A DNA stretch of 64,000 nucleotides from Flagellimonas amphidinii (GCF_013090115.1 NZ_JABFNN010000039.1:558001-622000); one strand, 5' to 3'; positions 1 through 9,558 are shown, numbered from the stretch's first letter. Notes: generated by a model from the letters alone, not told the origin. Program-made: numbers and translations.

Positions 1-380
1 ATTTCTAAGTCTGCATCAGCGATGGCCCCATGAGAAGTATGAAAAGTTACTTCACCATCGTTAATGATCAATAATTGTGGCGATTGGTGCAATACCTGAA
101 ATTCAGATTCCACTGCATTGGAAACATCTCTATTGGCGTGTAAATCCAAAAAATAGTATGCAGCATCCTGATTGACAGGGTGCTTGCCCGAAAACATCCG
201 TAACACCATACTACTTATTCCACAAGTAGTGGAATGTTTAAAAATCAACTGCGGTGTTTCTTTAGATTTCTCTTTGATAACAGCCAATTGATCCATGGAT
301 ACCAAAGGTATCCACGGAATTTGTCCATTACTGTGTTCTTCTCCTTCTTTTTTTCCGAAAAAGCCTCCAAATATTCCCAT
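1..380 (-). CDS. ytxJ: Bacilliredoxin YtxJ-like monothiol protein (C-terminus beyond window)
   Basis: I translated this frame on the minus strand from the ATG complementary to 378-380; it stays open to base 1, so the stop codon lies outside the window. About 126 residues are visible, close to the usual full length of the YtxJ (DUF2847) family. The protein has the thioredoxin-like motif HSTTCGIS, a single cysteine followed by xxS, as in monothiol bacilliredoxins. These proteins are thought to remove bacillithiol from thiolated proteins in the cytoplasm. The gene is divergent from clpB, 146 bases apart. Family assignment is from recognised sequence character; bacillithiol use by this organism is inferred. 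Confidence 0.8.
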   Translation of the reverse strand, partial: MGIFGGFFGKKEGEEHSNGQIPWIPLVSMDQLAVIKEKSKETPQLIFKHSTTCGISSMVLRMFSGKHPVNQDAAYYFLDLHANRDVSNAVESEFQVLHQSPQLLIINDGEVTFHTSHGAIADADLE

Positions 381-467
381 AGCGTAAATTTACAAGATAT
401 GTCGAGCTAAGACAAAAAGCTTACAAACTGACGAAATGTCCTTTATTTACAAGGTTTTAGCGACATT

Positions 468-496
468 TTGACGGTTTCACCCCAATGGTAAGGTTG
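468..496 (+). promoter_or_regulatory. Candidate clpB promoter
   Basis: TTG at 468-470 is followed after 18 bases by TAAGGTTG at 489-496, which matches the Bacteroidota -7 consensus TAnnTTTG at all but one fixed position. The predicted start of transcription is near 501, about 26 bases before the clpB ATG. I saw no obvious heat-shock operator. Confidence 0.4.
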
Positions 497-526
497 TTGA
501 AATAGGTAGCATAAAAACAATTGAAA

Positions 527-3127
527 ATGAATTTTAACAACTTTACTATAAAATCACAAGAGGCCATTCAAAGGGCCCAACAACTCACGCAAGGCTATGG
601 TCATCAGCAAATAGAGAACGAACATTTGTACAAGGCCATAACCGAAGTGGATGAAAATGTCTTGCCATTTATCCTTAAAAAATTAAATGCCAATACGGCT
701 TTGATCAATCAAATTTTGGATAAAGAGCTAGACAGCTATTCCAAAGTTTCAGGCGGTGAGATTGTGCTGTCCCGAGAAGGAGGGAAAACTTTGAACGAAG
801 CAAGTATCATTGCCAAAAAACAAGGTGATGAATTTGTTTCCATTGAACATTTACTCCTTGCCATTTTTAAATCGAAAAGTAAGATCGCCCAAATTTTAAA
901 AGATCAGGGCGTAACCGAAAAAGATTTGAATGCGGCCATTCAAGAATTGAGAAAAGGTGGAAAAGTGACCTCACAAAGTGCTGAGGAAACCTATAATTCG
1001 CTGGACAAATACGCCAAAAACTTAAATCAACTGGCAGATAGTGGCAAATTGGATCCCGTAATTGGTAGGGATGAAGAAATCCGAAGAGTGCTGCAGATAC
1101 TCTCCAGACGAACCAAGAACAACCCTATGTTGGTGGGTGAACCCGGTGTAGGTAAAACGGCTATCGCCGAAGGTTTGGCCCACAGAATCATTCAGGGTGA
1201 TGTGCCCGAAAACCTAAAGGATAAAACCATTTATTCTTTGGATATGGGCGCCTTGATCGCAGGAGCAAAATACAAAGGGGAATTTGAAGAACGTTTAAAA
1301 GCCGTCATCAAGGAAGTCACCTCATCAGACGGTAATATTGTACTATTTATTGATGAAATTCACACCTTGGTAGGTGCAGGTGGAGGACAAGGCGCAATGG
1401 ATGCTGCCAATATCCTAAAACCAGCCTTGGCAAGGGGAGAACTCAGAGCAATCGGAGCTACCACCCTTGACGAATACCAAAAGTATTTTGAAAAGGACAA
1501 AGCTCTGGAGCGAAGGTTCCAAAAAGTTGTAGTGGATGAACCAGATACTGAAAGTGCCATTTCCATCCTAAGGGGAATCAAGGAAAAATATGAAGCACAC
1601 CATAAAGTTCGCATCAAAGATGAGGCGGTTATTGCTGCTGTTGAGCTTTCGCAACGTTATATCACCAACAGGTTTTTGCCCGATAAGGCCATTGACCTTA
1701 TGGACGAGGCCGCTTCCAAACTTCGCATGGAAATCAACTCCAAACCCGAAGAATTGGATGTGCTAGATCGTAAAATTATGCAGTTGGAAATTGAAATAGA
1801 GGCCATTAAGCGTGAAAATGATAAGGCCAAGTTACAAACTTTGAATCTGGAATTGGCCAATTTAAAGGAAGATCGCAATGAAATCTTTGCCCAATGGGAA
1901 AGTGAAAAAAGAGTGGTCGATGAAATTCAAAAGACCAAACAGGATATTGAGAATTTTAAACTGGAAGCCGAACGTGCAGAACGTAATGGTGACTACGGGA
2001 AAGTGGCAGAGCTTCGCTATGGAAAAATAAAGGAAGCCCATGAAAAACTGGAAAAACTACAGGATGAATTGGCGCAACAACAAAACGCGGGTACTCTCAT
2101 CAAAGAAGAAGTGACCAATGAGGACATCGCAGAAGTGGTTGCCAAATGGACAGGAATACCAGTTACCAAAATGATGCAAAGTGAACGTGAAAAGCTATTG
2201 CAACTGGAAGATGTCCTGCATCAGCGCGTGGTGGGTCAGGAAGAAGCCATTACAGCAGTTTCCGATGCCATCCGAAGAAGTAGAGCGGGGTTGCAAGACG
2301 CAAAAAAGCCAATCGGTTCCTTCTTATTCCTTGGAAATACAGGGGTGGGAAAAACTGAATTGGCAAAAACATTGGCCGCCTATCTTTTTGATGATGAAAA
2401 TGCCATCACAAGGATTGATATGAGCGAGTACCAAGAACGTCATTCCGTAAGTAGATTAGTTGGGGCACCTCCCGGTTATGTAGGCTATGATGAAGGTGGT
2501 CAGTTGACTGAAGCCGTGAGAAGAAAACCCTATTCAGTAGTGCTCTTGGATGAGATTGAAAAGGCCCACCCGGATACTTTCAACATTCTGTTACAAGTAT
2601 TGGATGAAGGAAGATTGACAGATAACAAAGGTCGTGTTGCCGATTTCAAAAACGCCATCATTATTATGACAAGCAATATGGGAAGTCAAATCATCCAGGA
2701 CAAGTTTGAAGGTGCCATCGATATTGAGAATGCCACGGAGGTCGCCCGAACAGAAGTCATGGGGCTATTGCGCAAAACCATTAGGCCTGAATTCCTAAAC
2801 AGGATTGATGATATTATCATGTTTACTCCTTTGGACAAGGCCAATATCAGGGAAATTGTAAAATTGCAATTAGAGCAATTGAAGAAATTGGTTGGAAAAC
2901 AACATATTACACTGGATGCAACTGATGAGGCCGTCGCTTATTTGGCGGAAAAGGGTTACGACCCTCAATTTGGCGCACGACCTGTAAAAAGGTTGATTCA
3001 AAAAGAGGTGCTGAACAATTTGTCCAAAGAATTGCTTGCCGGGAAGATACAATCGGACAGTATTGTCCTTTTGGATTCTTTTGATGACCAATTAGTGTTC
3101 AGAAATCAAAATGAATTGGTGAACTGA
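527..3127 (+). CDS. clpB: ATP-dependent chaperone ClpB
   Basis: ClpB is the cytoplasmic AAA+ disaggregase that works with DnaK to rescue aggregated proteins. The 866-residue product is of normal length and has the N-terminal Clp repeat domain (about 1-145), the first AAA+ module with Walker A GEPGVGKT at 204-211, a coiled-coil middle domain (about 400-525), a second AAA+ module with Walker A GNTGVGKT near 604, and the C-terminal D2 small domain. I chose the ATG at 527, giving the family-typical start MNFNNFT, over an in-frame TTG two codons earlier. It stands alone, ends in a strong terminator, and is divergent from ytxJ. Confidence 0.98.
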   Translation: MNFNNFTIKSQEAIQRAQQLTQGYGHQQIENEHLYKAITEVDENVLPFILKKLNANTALINQILDKELDSYSKVSGGEIVLSREGGKTLNEASIIAKKQGDEFVSIEHLLLAIFKSKSKIAQILKDQGVTEKDLNAAIQELRKGGKVTSQSAEETYNSLDKYAKNLNQLADSGKLDPVIGRDEEIRRVLQILSRRTKNNPMLVGEPGVGKTAIAEGLAHRIIQGDVPENLKDKTIYSLDMGALIAGAKYKGEFEERLKAVIKEVTSSDGNIVLFIDEIHTLVGAGGGQGAMDAANILKPALARGELRAIGATTLDEYQKYFEKDKALERRFQKVVVDEPDTESAISILRGIKEKYEAHHKVRIKDEAVIAAVELSQRYITNRFLPDKAIDLMDEAASKLRMEINSKPEELDVLDRKIMQLEIEIEAIKRENDKAKLQTLNLELANLKEDRNEIFAQWESEKRVVDEIQKTKQDIENFKLEAERAERNGDYGKVAELRYGKIKEAHEKLEKLQDELAQQQNAGTLIKEEVTNEDIAEVVAKWTGIPVTKMMQSEREKLLQLEDVLHQRVVGQEEAITAVSDAIRRSRAGLQDAKKPIGSFLFLGNTGVGKTELAKTLAAYLFDDENAITRIDMSEYQERHSVSRLVGAPPGYVGYDEGGQLTEAVRRKPYSVVLLDEIEKAHPDTFNILLQVLDEGRLTDNKGRVADFKNAIIIMTSNMGSQIIQDKFEGAIDIENATEVARTEVMGLLRKTIRPEFLNRIDDIIMFTPLDKANIREIVKLQLEQLKKLVGKQHITLDATDEAVAYLAEKGYDPQFGARPVKRLIQKEVLNNLSKELLAGKIQSDSIVLLDSFDDQLVFRNQNELVN

Positions 3128-3147
3128 TCAGATATATTACTGCTGCA

Positions 3148-3176
3148 AAAACCCTCTTTCTTTGAAAGAGGGTTTT
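3148..3176 (+). terminator. Rho-independent terminator of clpB
   Basis: A perfect 13-bp stem (3148-3160 with 3164-3176) closes a TTT loop and is followed by a T-rich tract to 3182. It sits 20 bases after the clpB stop codon and separates clpB from the permease operon downstream. Confidence 0.92.
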
Positions 3177-3249
3177 GTTTTTGAATGAATTGGAGCCATT
3201 CATCTTTTTTCATTTAAATCCTTATTTTAGTGGCTGATACATTTTTCAT

Positions 3250-4563
3250 ATGCCACTTCTTATTGCCGCCCTAGGTATTTTGCTCCTTTTTGTATTGATT
3301 GCCAAACTAAAGTTGAACGCTTTTCTATCATTCATCATTGTCTGTCTTTTTGTTGGGATTTTTCAGGGAATGGAATTGGAAAGTTTGGTAAAATCCATTC
3401 AGCGGGGTATTGGAAACACGCTTGGTTTTTTAGTCTTGATTTTGGGTCTTGGTGCCATGTTGGGTAAATTGGTTGCAGATAGTGGAGCTGCCCAACAGAT
3501 AACTACCCAGCTTGTATCCAAATTTGGTGTAAAATATGTGCAATGGGCCATGGTCATTACAGGATTCATTGTAGGCATTCCCATGTTCTATTCCGTTGGC
3601 TTTGTTATTTTGATTCCTTTGGTTTTCACTGTGGCATACTCCACTGGGCTTCCACTGCTATATGTTGGACTTCCTATGTTGACCTCTTTATCGGTAACCC
3701 ATGGATATCTTCCTCCCCATCCCGCTCCAACCGCCATTGCAGCCATGTTCAATGCCGATATTGGAAAAACACTGTTATATGGGCTCATCATTGCTGTTCC
3801 CGCAATTATCGTAGCCGGCCCCCTATTCGCCCGTACCATCAAAAAAGTTGAAGCCAAACCTCTTGAAGAATTTTATAATGCGGATGTTATTCCAAAGGAA
3901 GAACTGCCTTCAACACTTACCAGTATCTTAACTGCCCTTTCCCCTATTATTTTTATCGGTATCGGTATTGCTGCCGAACAATTTTTGGAGGAAGGCCTGC
4001 TAAAAAATATTTTAACTTTTATGGGCAACCCAGTTATTGCTTTACTGATTTCTGTTTTGCTGGCCATTTACACCTTAGGAGTTGCCAGAGGAAAGAAAAT
4101 GAAAACTGTTATGGATTCACTTTCTACCTCAGTATCGACAATAACAATGATTCTATTGATTATTGCTGGTGCAGGTGCACTCAAAGAAGTTTTAATTGAC
4201 AGTAAAGTAAGCGACTATATCGCGGAAAGCCTTAAAGGCTCTAGTATTTCACCTCTCGTATTGGCATGGTTGATTGCCACGGTGATACGGGTAAGTGTAG
4301 GTTCGGCCACCGTAGCCGGATTAACCGCTGCTGGAATCATTCTTCCCATAGCTACAAGTGCAGAAGTAAGTGCAGAACTCATGGTATTGGCAATTGGATC
4401 AGGTAGTTTAATGCTCTCCCATGTAAACGATACTGGTTTTTGGATGTTCAAGGAATATTTCAATTTATCCGTCAAAGAAACCCTGTCCACATGGACTGTC
4501 ATGGAAACCTTGGTAGGAATCATGGGGCTTATAGGCGTCTTAGTTTTAAACACGATAATATAA
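3250..4563 (+). CDS. GntP-family permease (gluconate/D-serine type transporter)
   Basis: This 437-residue, highly hydrophobic inner-membrane protein has about 12 predicted membrane segments and the GntP-family signature SHVNDTGFW near its C-terminus. The family imports gluconate, related sugar acids, or D-serine (DsdX) with protons. It is followed after 7 bases by a RidA-family gene and then by an M19 dipeptidase, with no gluconate enzyme adjacent. That context favours a D-amino acid or related substrate over gluconate, but this is inference. A second paralogue lies at 59422-60741. A partial -7 match, TATTTTAG, is at 3223-3230. Confidence 0.9.
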   Translation: MPLLIAALGILLLFVLIAKLKLNAFLSFIIVCLFVGIFQGMELESLVKSIQRGIGNTLGFLVLILGLGAMLGKLVADSGAAQQITTQLVSKFGVKYVQWAMVITGFIVGIPMFYSVGFVILIPLVFTVAYSTGLPLLYVGLPMLTSLSVTHGYLPPHPAPTAIAAMFNADIGKTLLYGLIIAVPAIIVAGPLFARTIKKVEAKPLEEFYNADVIPKEELPSTLTSILTALSPIIFIGIGIAAEQFLEEGLLKNILTFMGNPVIALLISVLLAIYTLGVARGKKMKTVMDSLSTSVSTITMILLIIAGAGALKEVLIDSKVSDYIAESLKGSSISPLVLAWLIATVIRVSVGSATVAGLTAAGIILPIATSAEVSAELMVLAIGSGSLMLSHVNDTGFWMFKEYFNLSVKETLSTWTVMETLVGIMGLIGVLVLNTII

Positions 4564-4570
4564 TTTAAAA

Positions 4571-5041
4571 ATGAGTAACGAATCCCCATCAAACAAAATA
4601 CAAGAATTAAATCTAATTCTACCACCTGCTCCAAAACCAGCTGGTGTATACAAACCCATTCTAGTAGTTGACAATTTTCTCTATGTATCTGGACAAGGCC
4701 CTGTTAATACCGATGGTACTCTTATGCATGGACGTGCAGGTGAAGATTTGGATGCAGATCAAGCGAAACTGGCTGCCAGACAAGTGGGACTCACCATGCT
4801 TTCCACCATTACAACACACTTTGGAAGTTTGGACAAAATCAAACGAGTGGTAAAGGTATTGGGAATGGTCAATTGTACTCCAGATTTTGGAAAACACCCA
4901 TATGTCATTAATGGCTTTAGTGAATTAATGGCTGATGTATTTGGAACGGAAAATGGAATTGGAGTACGAAGTGCAGTAGGAATGATGCTCCCTGAAAATA
5001 TTCCCGTAGAAATTGAAGCCATGTTCGAACTTCATCAATAG
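4571..5041 (+). CDS. RidA/YjgF-family protein
   Basis: This is a 156-residue member of the Rid family, longer than the usual ~128-residue RidA because of an N-terminal extension (about 1-25). Rid proteins are small trimeric cytoplasmic proteins; archetypal RidA hydrolyses reactive enamine/imine intermediates made by PLP-dependent dehydratases. The conserved arginine of the family is present in VRSAVGM near the C-terminus, so deaminase chemistry is possible, although this belongs to a divergent subgroup. It lies 7 bases after the GntP-family permease and 6 bases before an M19 dipeptidase, implying co-transcription and a role in amino-acid catabolism. Confidence 0.85.
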   Translation: MSNESPSNKIQELNLILPPAPKPAGVYKPILVVDNFLYVSGQGPVNTDGTLMHGRAGEDLDADQAKLAARQVGLTMLSTITTHFGSLDKIKRVVKVLGMVNCTPDFGKHPYVINGFSELMADVFGTENGIGVRSAVGMMLPENIPVEIEAMFELHQ

Positions 5042-5047
5042 CCAATC

Positions 5048-6112
5048 ATGTTTGTATTTGATGCCCACCTGGACCTTGCCATGAATGCCATGGAATGGAA
5101 CAGGGACCTAAGACTTCCTATTTCAGAAATTAGAGAACGGGAAAAAGGAATGACCGATAAGCCCGATAGAGCAAAAAATACGGTTTCCCTTCCTGCAATG
5201 CGAAAAGGCAATGTTGGTCTTTGCGTGGCCACTCAAATTGCTCGATATGTTGAAAAAGACAGCCCACTTCCGGGATGGAATTCGCAACAGCAAGCTTGGG
5301 CGCAGACGCAAGGTCAATTGGCATGGTACAAATCCATGGAGGATTTAGATGAAATGGTGCAAATCACCAACTCCAATCAACTAAATGCCCACTTACAACT
5401 TTGGGAAACTGAAAGAGAGGTCAAACCCATTGGATATATTCTCAGCTTGGAAGGAGCGGATTCAATTGTGGACATGAGCTATTTAGAAAAAGCATATGAA
5501 GATGGGTTGCGTGCTATTGGACCTGCCCATTATGGCCCTGGTGTATATGCCCATGGAACAGATTCAGAGGGAGGTATTGGTTCAAAAGGGCATGAATTGC
5601 TCAAAAAAGTGGAAGAACTGAACCTAATTTTGGATGCTACCCATTTATGTAACGTCAGCTTTTGGGAAACCATGAAAGTTTATCGCGGTCATGTTTGGGC
5701 CAGCCACAATAACTGTAGAAAATTGGTGGACCACAATCGTCAATTTTCAGATGAGCAACTAAAAGAACTAATACAAAGAGATGCTATCATTGGAGTAGCC
5801 TTGGACGCTTGGATGATGGTTCCCAATTGGATTCGGGGAAAATCAACCCCACAAAGCATGGGAGTTACTTTGGAATTGATGATAAATAACATTGACCATA
5901 TATGTCAATTGGCCGGAAATTCCAATCATGTAGGTATTGGAACAGATTTGGATGGAGCATTTGGAAAGGAACAATGTCCTGCTGATTTAGATACCATTGC
6001 TAATCTTCAAAAAGTACCTGATTTGTTGGTACGGAGAGGTTATAAAGAATCGGATATCAAGAATATTATGCACTTAAATTTCATCAATTTCTTGAGAAGA
6101 GTTTGGGATTAG
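5048..6112 (+). CDS. Membrane dipeptidase (peptidase M19, renal dipeptidase family)
   Basis: This 354-residue zinc enzyme belongs to the M19 family, which hydrolyses dipeptides and tolerates D-residues at the C-terminal position. The metal-site motif DAHLDL is at the start, with LEGAD, DATHL and GTDLDG further on, in family order. There is no signal peptide, so it is probably cytoplasmic. As third gene of the operon after the permease and the RidA homologue, it would release amino acids from imported dipeptides or N-acyl derivatives. The exact substrate is unknown; some M19 relatives act on N-acyl-D-amino acids. No terminator is visible after the stop. Confidence 0.9.
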   Translation: MFVFDAHLDLAMNAMEWNRDLRLPISEIREREKGMTDKPDRAKNTVSLPAMRKGNVGLCVATQIARYVEKDSPLPGWNSQQQAWAQTQGQLAWYKSMEDLDEMVQITNSNQLNAHLQLWETEREVKPIGYILSLEGADSIVDMSYLEKAYEDGLRAIGPAHYGPGVYAHGTDSEGGIGSKGHELLKKVEELNLILDATHLCNVSFWETMKVYRGHVWASHNNCRKLVDHNRQFSDEQLKELIQRDAIIGVALDAWMMVPNWIRGKSTPQSMGVTLELMINNIDHICQLAGNSNHVGIGTDLDGAFGKEQCPADLDTIANLQKVPDLLVRRGYKESDIKNIMHLNFINFLRRVWD

Positions 6113-6252
6113 ACTACTAAATTCCAAATCTATTTTTCCTCTTTTTATCATCATATACATTTCTGCATATTCCTGTAAAACCAAATTTGTATTATTTGCT
6201 CCAGAAATTCCCAATCTGTTAAAAGTGCCCTATTTAATTCATAAAATACCAT

Positions 6253-6263
6253 ACAGTATCTGT
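6253..6263. promoter_or_regulatory. Possible operator upstream of the TetR gene
   Basis: ACAG at 6253-6256 and CTGT at 6260-6263 form an inverted repeat with a 3-base spacer, 43 bases before the TetR-family start codon. TetR regulators often bind a palindrome near their own promoter. The arms are short, so chance is a real alternative. Confidence 0.25.
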
Positions 6264-6305
6264 TTTTTTATATATTAGTTACACCCTATACCAACCAGAA
6301 CCACT

Positions 6306-6902
6306 ATGAGTAAAAAAGCTGAGCGCACTACTGCTTACATTATTGAGACCGTTGCTCCCATTTTTAACCGGTTTGGATATGTAGGCACCAGCATGAGTGA
6401 TTTAACCGAGGCAACAGGACTTACCAAAGGTGCTATCTATGGAAATTTTGAAAATAAGGAAGCTCTTGCTTTGTCAGCTTTTGAGTTCAACCGCAATCAA
6501 TTACTGGCTGTAATTGATGAAAAACTTGATGTAGATGGCGGTGCTATGGACAAGTTGTTTTCCTTAATGAAGTTCTACAGTCAATACGACGTTTTTACCC
6601 TGCCTTTGGGCGGTTGTCCCATTCTTAACACAGGGATTGATGCCCAAAGCAATAATAAACTTTTAACCGCTGCGGTAAAAGAAACCATCAAAGAGATTGA
6701 AGGCAAGATTGCGTTGGTCCTAGAAAATGGTGTTATCCACAATGAGATTCACCTTCCGGTACCGCCGCTTCAATTTGCAAAACAATTGTTTACCATGGTA
6801 CAAGGTGCAATTGCCATGTCCACCATGACAAGAGATAGAAAATATTTAATCAATACCATTGCATATTTGGAGCATTTGGTACAGGAAGAAATCAAAAAGT
6901 AG
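6306..6902 (+). CDS. TetR/AcrR-family transcriptional regulator
   Basis: This 198-residue protein has an N-terminal TetR helix-turn-helix (about 10-55, with TSMSDLTEATGLTKGAIYG) followed by an all-helical ligand-binding and dimerisation domain. The C-terminal part resembles the TetR_C subgroup common in Bacteroidota regulators near stress or efflux genes; its ligand cannot be read from sequence. The gene stands apart from the upstream operon by 193 bases and precedes a histidine-phosphatase lipoprotein gene. It may regulate itself through a small palindrome upstream. No efflux or oxidoreductase target lies beside it, so the regulon is unknown. Confidence 0.9.
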   Translation: MSKKAERTTAYIIETVAPIFNRFGYVGTSMSDLTEATGLTKGAIYGNFENKEALALSAFEFNRNQLLAVIDEKLDVDGGAMDKLFSLMKFYSQYDVFTLPLGGCPILNTGIDAQSNNKLLTAAVKETIKEIEGKIALVLENGVIHNEIHLPVPPLQFAKQLFTMVQGAIAMSTMTRDRKYLINTIAYLEHLVQEEIKK

Positions 6903-7006
6903 CCTATATGGAATTATCGTGCAGACAATACGCACGATAAAACAAAAATATACGTTAGTTTCATTACAGTTAATCCCAAAATATCATGGGACCAACACGC
7001 AAAAGC

Positions 7007-7522
7007 ATGCAAACGACCAAATTGATCATTCTAATTGCCCTTATAGTTTTAGGCATTGGTTGCAAAGAAGATGCAAAGACTGACCCTGTCATTTCTACAT
7101 TTTATCTAATAAGGCATGCAGAAAAAGATCGTTCCAATCCTGAAAATCCAGACCCAGAGCTGAATCAAGATGGTCTGGGAAGATCTATACGTTGGGCAGA
7201 GGTTTTTGACCCCATAGATTTGGATGTTATATACTCCACAAACTACGAGCGTACATCCATGACAGCTGCTCCTACATCTGTAAAAAAAGATATTGATACA
7301 CAATACTACGACCCTAGCACATTGGATATTGAAGAATTTTTGACGACCAATGAAGGTCACAATGTCTTAATTGTTGGGCATAGCAATACCACTCCAGAAT
7401 TTGCCAATAAGCTCATCGGTTTTGATAAATACGATGATATGGATGATGATGACAACAGCAGCCTCTTCATTGTACGCATCATCGATGGTACACCCACAGA
7501 TATTAGACTAAAAATGGATTAG
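7007..7522 (+). CDS. Histidine-phosphatase superfamily lipoprotein (SixA/PGAM-like)
   Basis: The product is about 171 residues and has the phosphoglycerate-mutase-like active-site motif LIRHAEK and a second catalytic histidine in VGHSNTTPEF. The N-terminus from the ATG at 7007 is a compact lipoprotein signal ending in the lipobox GIGC. I prefer that start to the ATG at 6986, which would add seven polar residues before the signal. It is probably an envelope-anchored phosphatase; the substrate is unknown. Its TAG stop overlaps by four bases the stop of the convergent gene on the other strand. Confidence 0.82.
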   Translation: MQTTKLIILIALIVLGIGCKEDAKTDPVISTFYLIRHAEKDRSNPENPDPELNQDGLGRSIRWAEVFDPIDLDVIYSTNYERTSMTAAPTSVKKDIDTQYYDPSTLDIEEFLTTNEGHNVLIVGHSNTTPEFANKLIGFDKYDDMDDDDNSSLFIVRIIDGTPTDIRLKMD

Positions 7523-8262
7523 TTCTTCTGAACTGCTATTTCCGCAAGTTCAATCTTGGAAAGTTCTTCCAATCCTCCTTGCTCAAATAATTTGCCTATT
7601 TCCAAAATGGAAGTTCCTTTATTTTTTGGTTTGTAATTGATATAATCCACAAACCGGATTCCATTTATATACCGTTCATTATAAGCTTCCCTAAATCGTT
7701 GTCCCCCTCCATTTACATGAAAGTCATAGGCTAAATACGAAGACTTAAAAGTTTGTTGATCAAACCAGTACACGTAGGTGTCATCAAAATCCTCTCCTCC
7801 TCCTTCTTGATGAAACGTTACCTTGATTTTATAATAGTCCTGTCCTTTTATAGTTTCCTTCCCCAAGAGTTCCTTATTTACGGCGGCATCATTCAAACCA
7901 AAAGGCAACCGGGCAAAATAGTGTACAGAATTTACCGAGTTTGCATACCTATTCGCTATGGAATCTGATAAAACACTTAAAGAATCATTGACAAAACGTT
8001 GAAAGTTACCATTGGAAAGCACATCAGTTAGAACAATGGAATCCAAAAAAGTAATTCGCTGCAAGACCTTTTTTCCTTTTCCTTGTTGTGAAACATATTT
8101 TCTATCCCGAAACATGAATGAAACGGTATGGTTGTTAAACTTTTCTCCACCAGTCACCTCAATGGATGTATCTATGATTTCTTGGGCAGTATAATCCGTC
8201 TTTTTCGATTGTTTACAAGCTACAAGCATCAAAATGAAGAGCACACCTAAATATCTTTTCAT
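7519..8262 (-). CDS. Lipoprotein of unknown function (possibly DUF6503)
   Basis: The 247-residue product begins with a lipoprotein signal peptide (MKRYLGVLFILMLVACKQ), so it is exported and lipid-anchored. The rest is soluble and probably beta-rich, reminiscent of LolA/LppX-like lipid-binding folds and of a Bacteroidota-restricted family I recall as DUF6503; that family link is uncertain. I chose the ATG at 8262: a longer frame starting at 8343 would put 27 unrelated residues before the signal peptide and overlap the divergent smpB start. It is convergent with the histidine-phosphatase gene and divergent from smpB. Confidence 0.72.
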   Translation of the reverse strand: MKRYLGVLFILMLVACKQSKKTDYTAQEIIDTSIEVTGGEKFNNHTVSFMFRDRKYVSQQGKGKKVLQRITFLDSIVLTDVLSNGNFQRFVNDSLSVLSDSIANRYANSVNSVHYFARLPFGLNDAAVNKELLGKETIKGQDYYKIKVTFHQEGGGEDFDDTYVYWFDQQTFKSSYLAYDFHVNGGGQRFREAYNERYINGIRFVDYINYKPKNKGTSILEIGKLFEQGGLEELSKIELAEIAVQKN

Positions 8263-8328
8263 CAATTTGGTTTTATGTGTAATCGTAAAATGTGCCACAA
8301 CATTACAATTTTCTTGAAGAAGAGTTCC

Positions 8329-8336
8329 TATTTTTG
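8329..8336 (+). promoter_or_regulatory. -7 promoter element of smpB
   Basis: TATTTTTG is a full match to TAnnTTTG. Its last base is only 6 bases before the smpB ATG at 8343, so transcription would begin at or within a few bases of the start codon (a leaderless or nearly leaderless mRNA). No well-placed TTG is seen 19 bases upstream. Confidence 0.5.
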
Positions 8337-8342
8337 CCCTCA

Positions 8343-8804
8343 ATGCAGCAAAACATCAACATAAAAAACAAAAGAGCCCGATTTGATTATGAAATTCTGG
8401 ATACCTATACCGCTGGAATTGTTTTGGGAGGAACCGAAATAAAATCCATCCGGTTGGGAAAGGCATCCTTATCGCAAAGCTTTTGTGAATTTAATGATAA
8501 AGGAGAGCTTTTTGTTATCAATATGCAGATAGATGAGTACAGTCATGGCGGACACTATAATCATAGACCAAAGGCTGAACGCAAACTTTTGCTCAACAAG
8601 AGGGAATTGAAAAAATTACGCAAAGAAGTCATAACCTCCGGACTTACCATTATACCGCTCAACCTTTTTATTAATGAAAGAGGGCTGGCAAAAATGAACG
8701 TGGGATTGGCAAAGGGTAAAAAGTTATATGACAAGCGTGAGACCATTAAAGACCGTGATAACAAACGTAACCTTTCCAGGGTCAAGAAAAACTTCAACAA
8801 CTAG
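8343..8804 (+). CDS. smpB: SsrA-binding protein SmpB
   Basis: SmpB binds tmRNA and delivers it to stalled ribosomes for trans-translation. The 153-residue product has the family core: the N-terminal RARFDYEI region, the GTEIKSIR stretch, and a basic C-terminal tail needed in the ribosomal A site (rich in K and R after [10 protein letters not shown]). The ATG at 8343 gives the standard start; a GTG-initiated extension from 8292 would cover the promoter. The stop shares the tetranucleotide CTAG with the convergent pcm stop. The partner tmRNA gene is not in this window. Confidence 0.97.
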   Translation: MQQNINIKNKRARFDYEILDTYTAGIVLGGTEIKSIRLGKASLSQSFCEFNDKGELFVINMQIDEYSHGGHYNHRPKAERKLLLNKRELKKLRKEVITSGLTIIPLNLFINERGLAKMNVGLAKGKKLYDKRETIKDRDNKRNLSRVKKNFNN

Positions 8805-9442
8805 TTTTTGTCCTCTAAGAGTGGAACAAACCTAAAATGTCCCAATTCCTGTTTTTCAAACTTTTTTTCTGATTTGCGGGTGAACAGGGTCATTATTTGG
8901 TCATCAATACCAACAGGAATCACCAGTCTTCCTCCCACTTTTAATTGCGACATTAGGGCTTTTGGTACTTCTGGGGCGCCAGCCGTTACGATTATGCCAT
9001 CAAAAGGAGCATCCTCTGGCAACCCTTTATACCCATCTCCAAAAATGGTTTTTTTGGGTCGATAATTCATCTTGTTAAAAAACAATTTGGTCTTTTTAAA
9101 AAGCTCTTGTTGGCGTTCAATAGTGTACACCTTAGCTTTTAATTGTAATAAAACCGCTGTTTGATATCCACTTCCAGTTCCTATTTCTAAAATGGAGTCA
9201 TTGGGTTTTATTTGCAATAACTCCGTTTGAAAGGCTACCGTATAAGGCTGCGAAATAGTCTGGTCCGCACCAATGGGAAAAGCTTTATCCTGATACGCAT
9301 GATCCTCAAAACTACTATCCAAAAAAAGATGTCGGGGCACTACTTTTATAGCTGCCAGCACCTTGGCATCCTTAATTCCTTTGGCTTCTAGCACACTGGC
9401 CAATTTGTTCCGCATTCCTTGATGCTTCAACGAATCTCTCAT
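8801..9442 (-). CDS. pcm: Protein-L-isoaspartate O-methyltransferase
   Basis: This cytoplasmic SAM-dependent enzyme methylates isoaspartyl residues to start repair of aged proteins. The product is 213 residues from the ATG at 9442. The family motif for the substrate site (PRHLFL..) is followed by the SAM-binding glycine motif [10 protein letters not shown] and the downstream GDG and P-motifs in normal order. Starting from 9442 gives the usual short N-terminus ([11 protein letters not shown]); an upstream in-frame ATG at 9481 adds 13 residues unlike the family. It is convergent with smpB, with interlocked stop codons. Confidence 0.95.
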   Translation of the reverse strand: MRDSLKHQGMRNKLASVLEAKGIKDAKVLAAIKVVPRHLFLDSSFEDHAYQDKAFPIGADQTISQPYTVAFQTELLQIKPNDSILEIGTGSGYQTAVLLQLKAKVYTIERQQELFKKTKLFFNKMNYRPKKTIFGDGYKGLPEDAPFDGIIVTAGAPEVPKALMSQLKVGGRLVIPVGIDDQIMTLFTRKSEKKFEKQELGHFRFVPLLEDKN

Positions 9443-9535
9443 GGTCTTTGGTCTGGTACACGAATTTAACAAGTTCCTCAAAACTTTGCTTCAGGTTTGC
9501 CACTTAAATTTTATGGAAGACTGGTGTCATATCCG

Positions 9536-9543
9536 TATTTTTG
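9536..9543 (+). promoter_or_regulatory. -7 promoter element for the oxidoreductase gene
   Basis: TATTTTTG fully matches TAnnTTTG and lies 16 bases before the ATG at 9559, predicting a leader of about 11 bases. It also argues against the TTG at 9541 as start codon, because that codon falls inside the promoter element. Confidence 0.5.
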
Positions 9544-9558
9544 AAAAAAACTCGAACT

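Noticed and set aside
1360..1617. Reading frames antisense to clpB and many other genes
   Set aside because: They are shadows of well-conserved coding sequence in the other strand; no own promoters or domains.
6113..6305. Minus-strand reading frame (EYAEMYMMIKRGKIDLEF) between the dipeptidase and TetR genes
   Set aside because: The region is short and the frame runs into the reverse of the dipeptidase coding region; no start codon or known match, so a gene remnant is not supported.
8292..8342. 17-residue N-terminal extension of SmpB from a GTG
   Set aside because: It covers the promoter element and the divergent gene start; family-standard start is at 8343.
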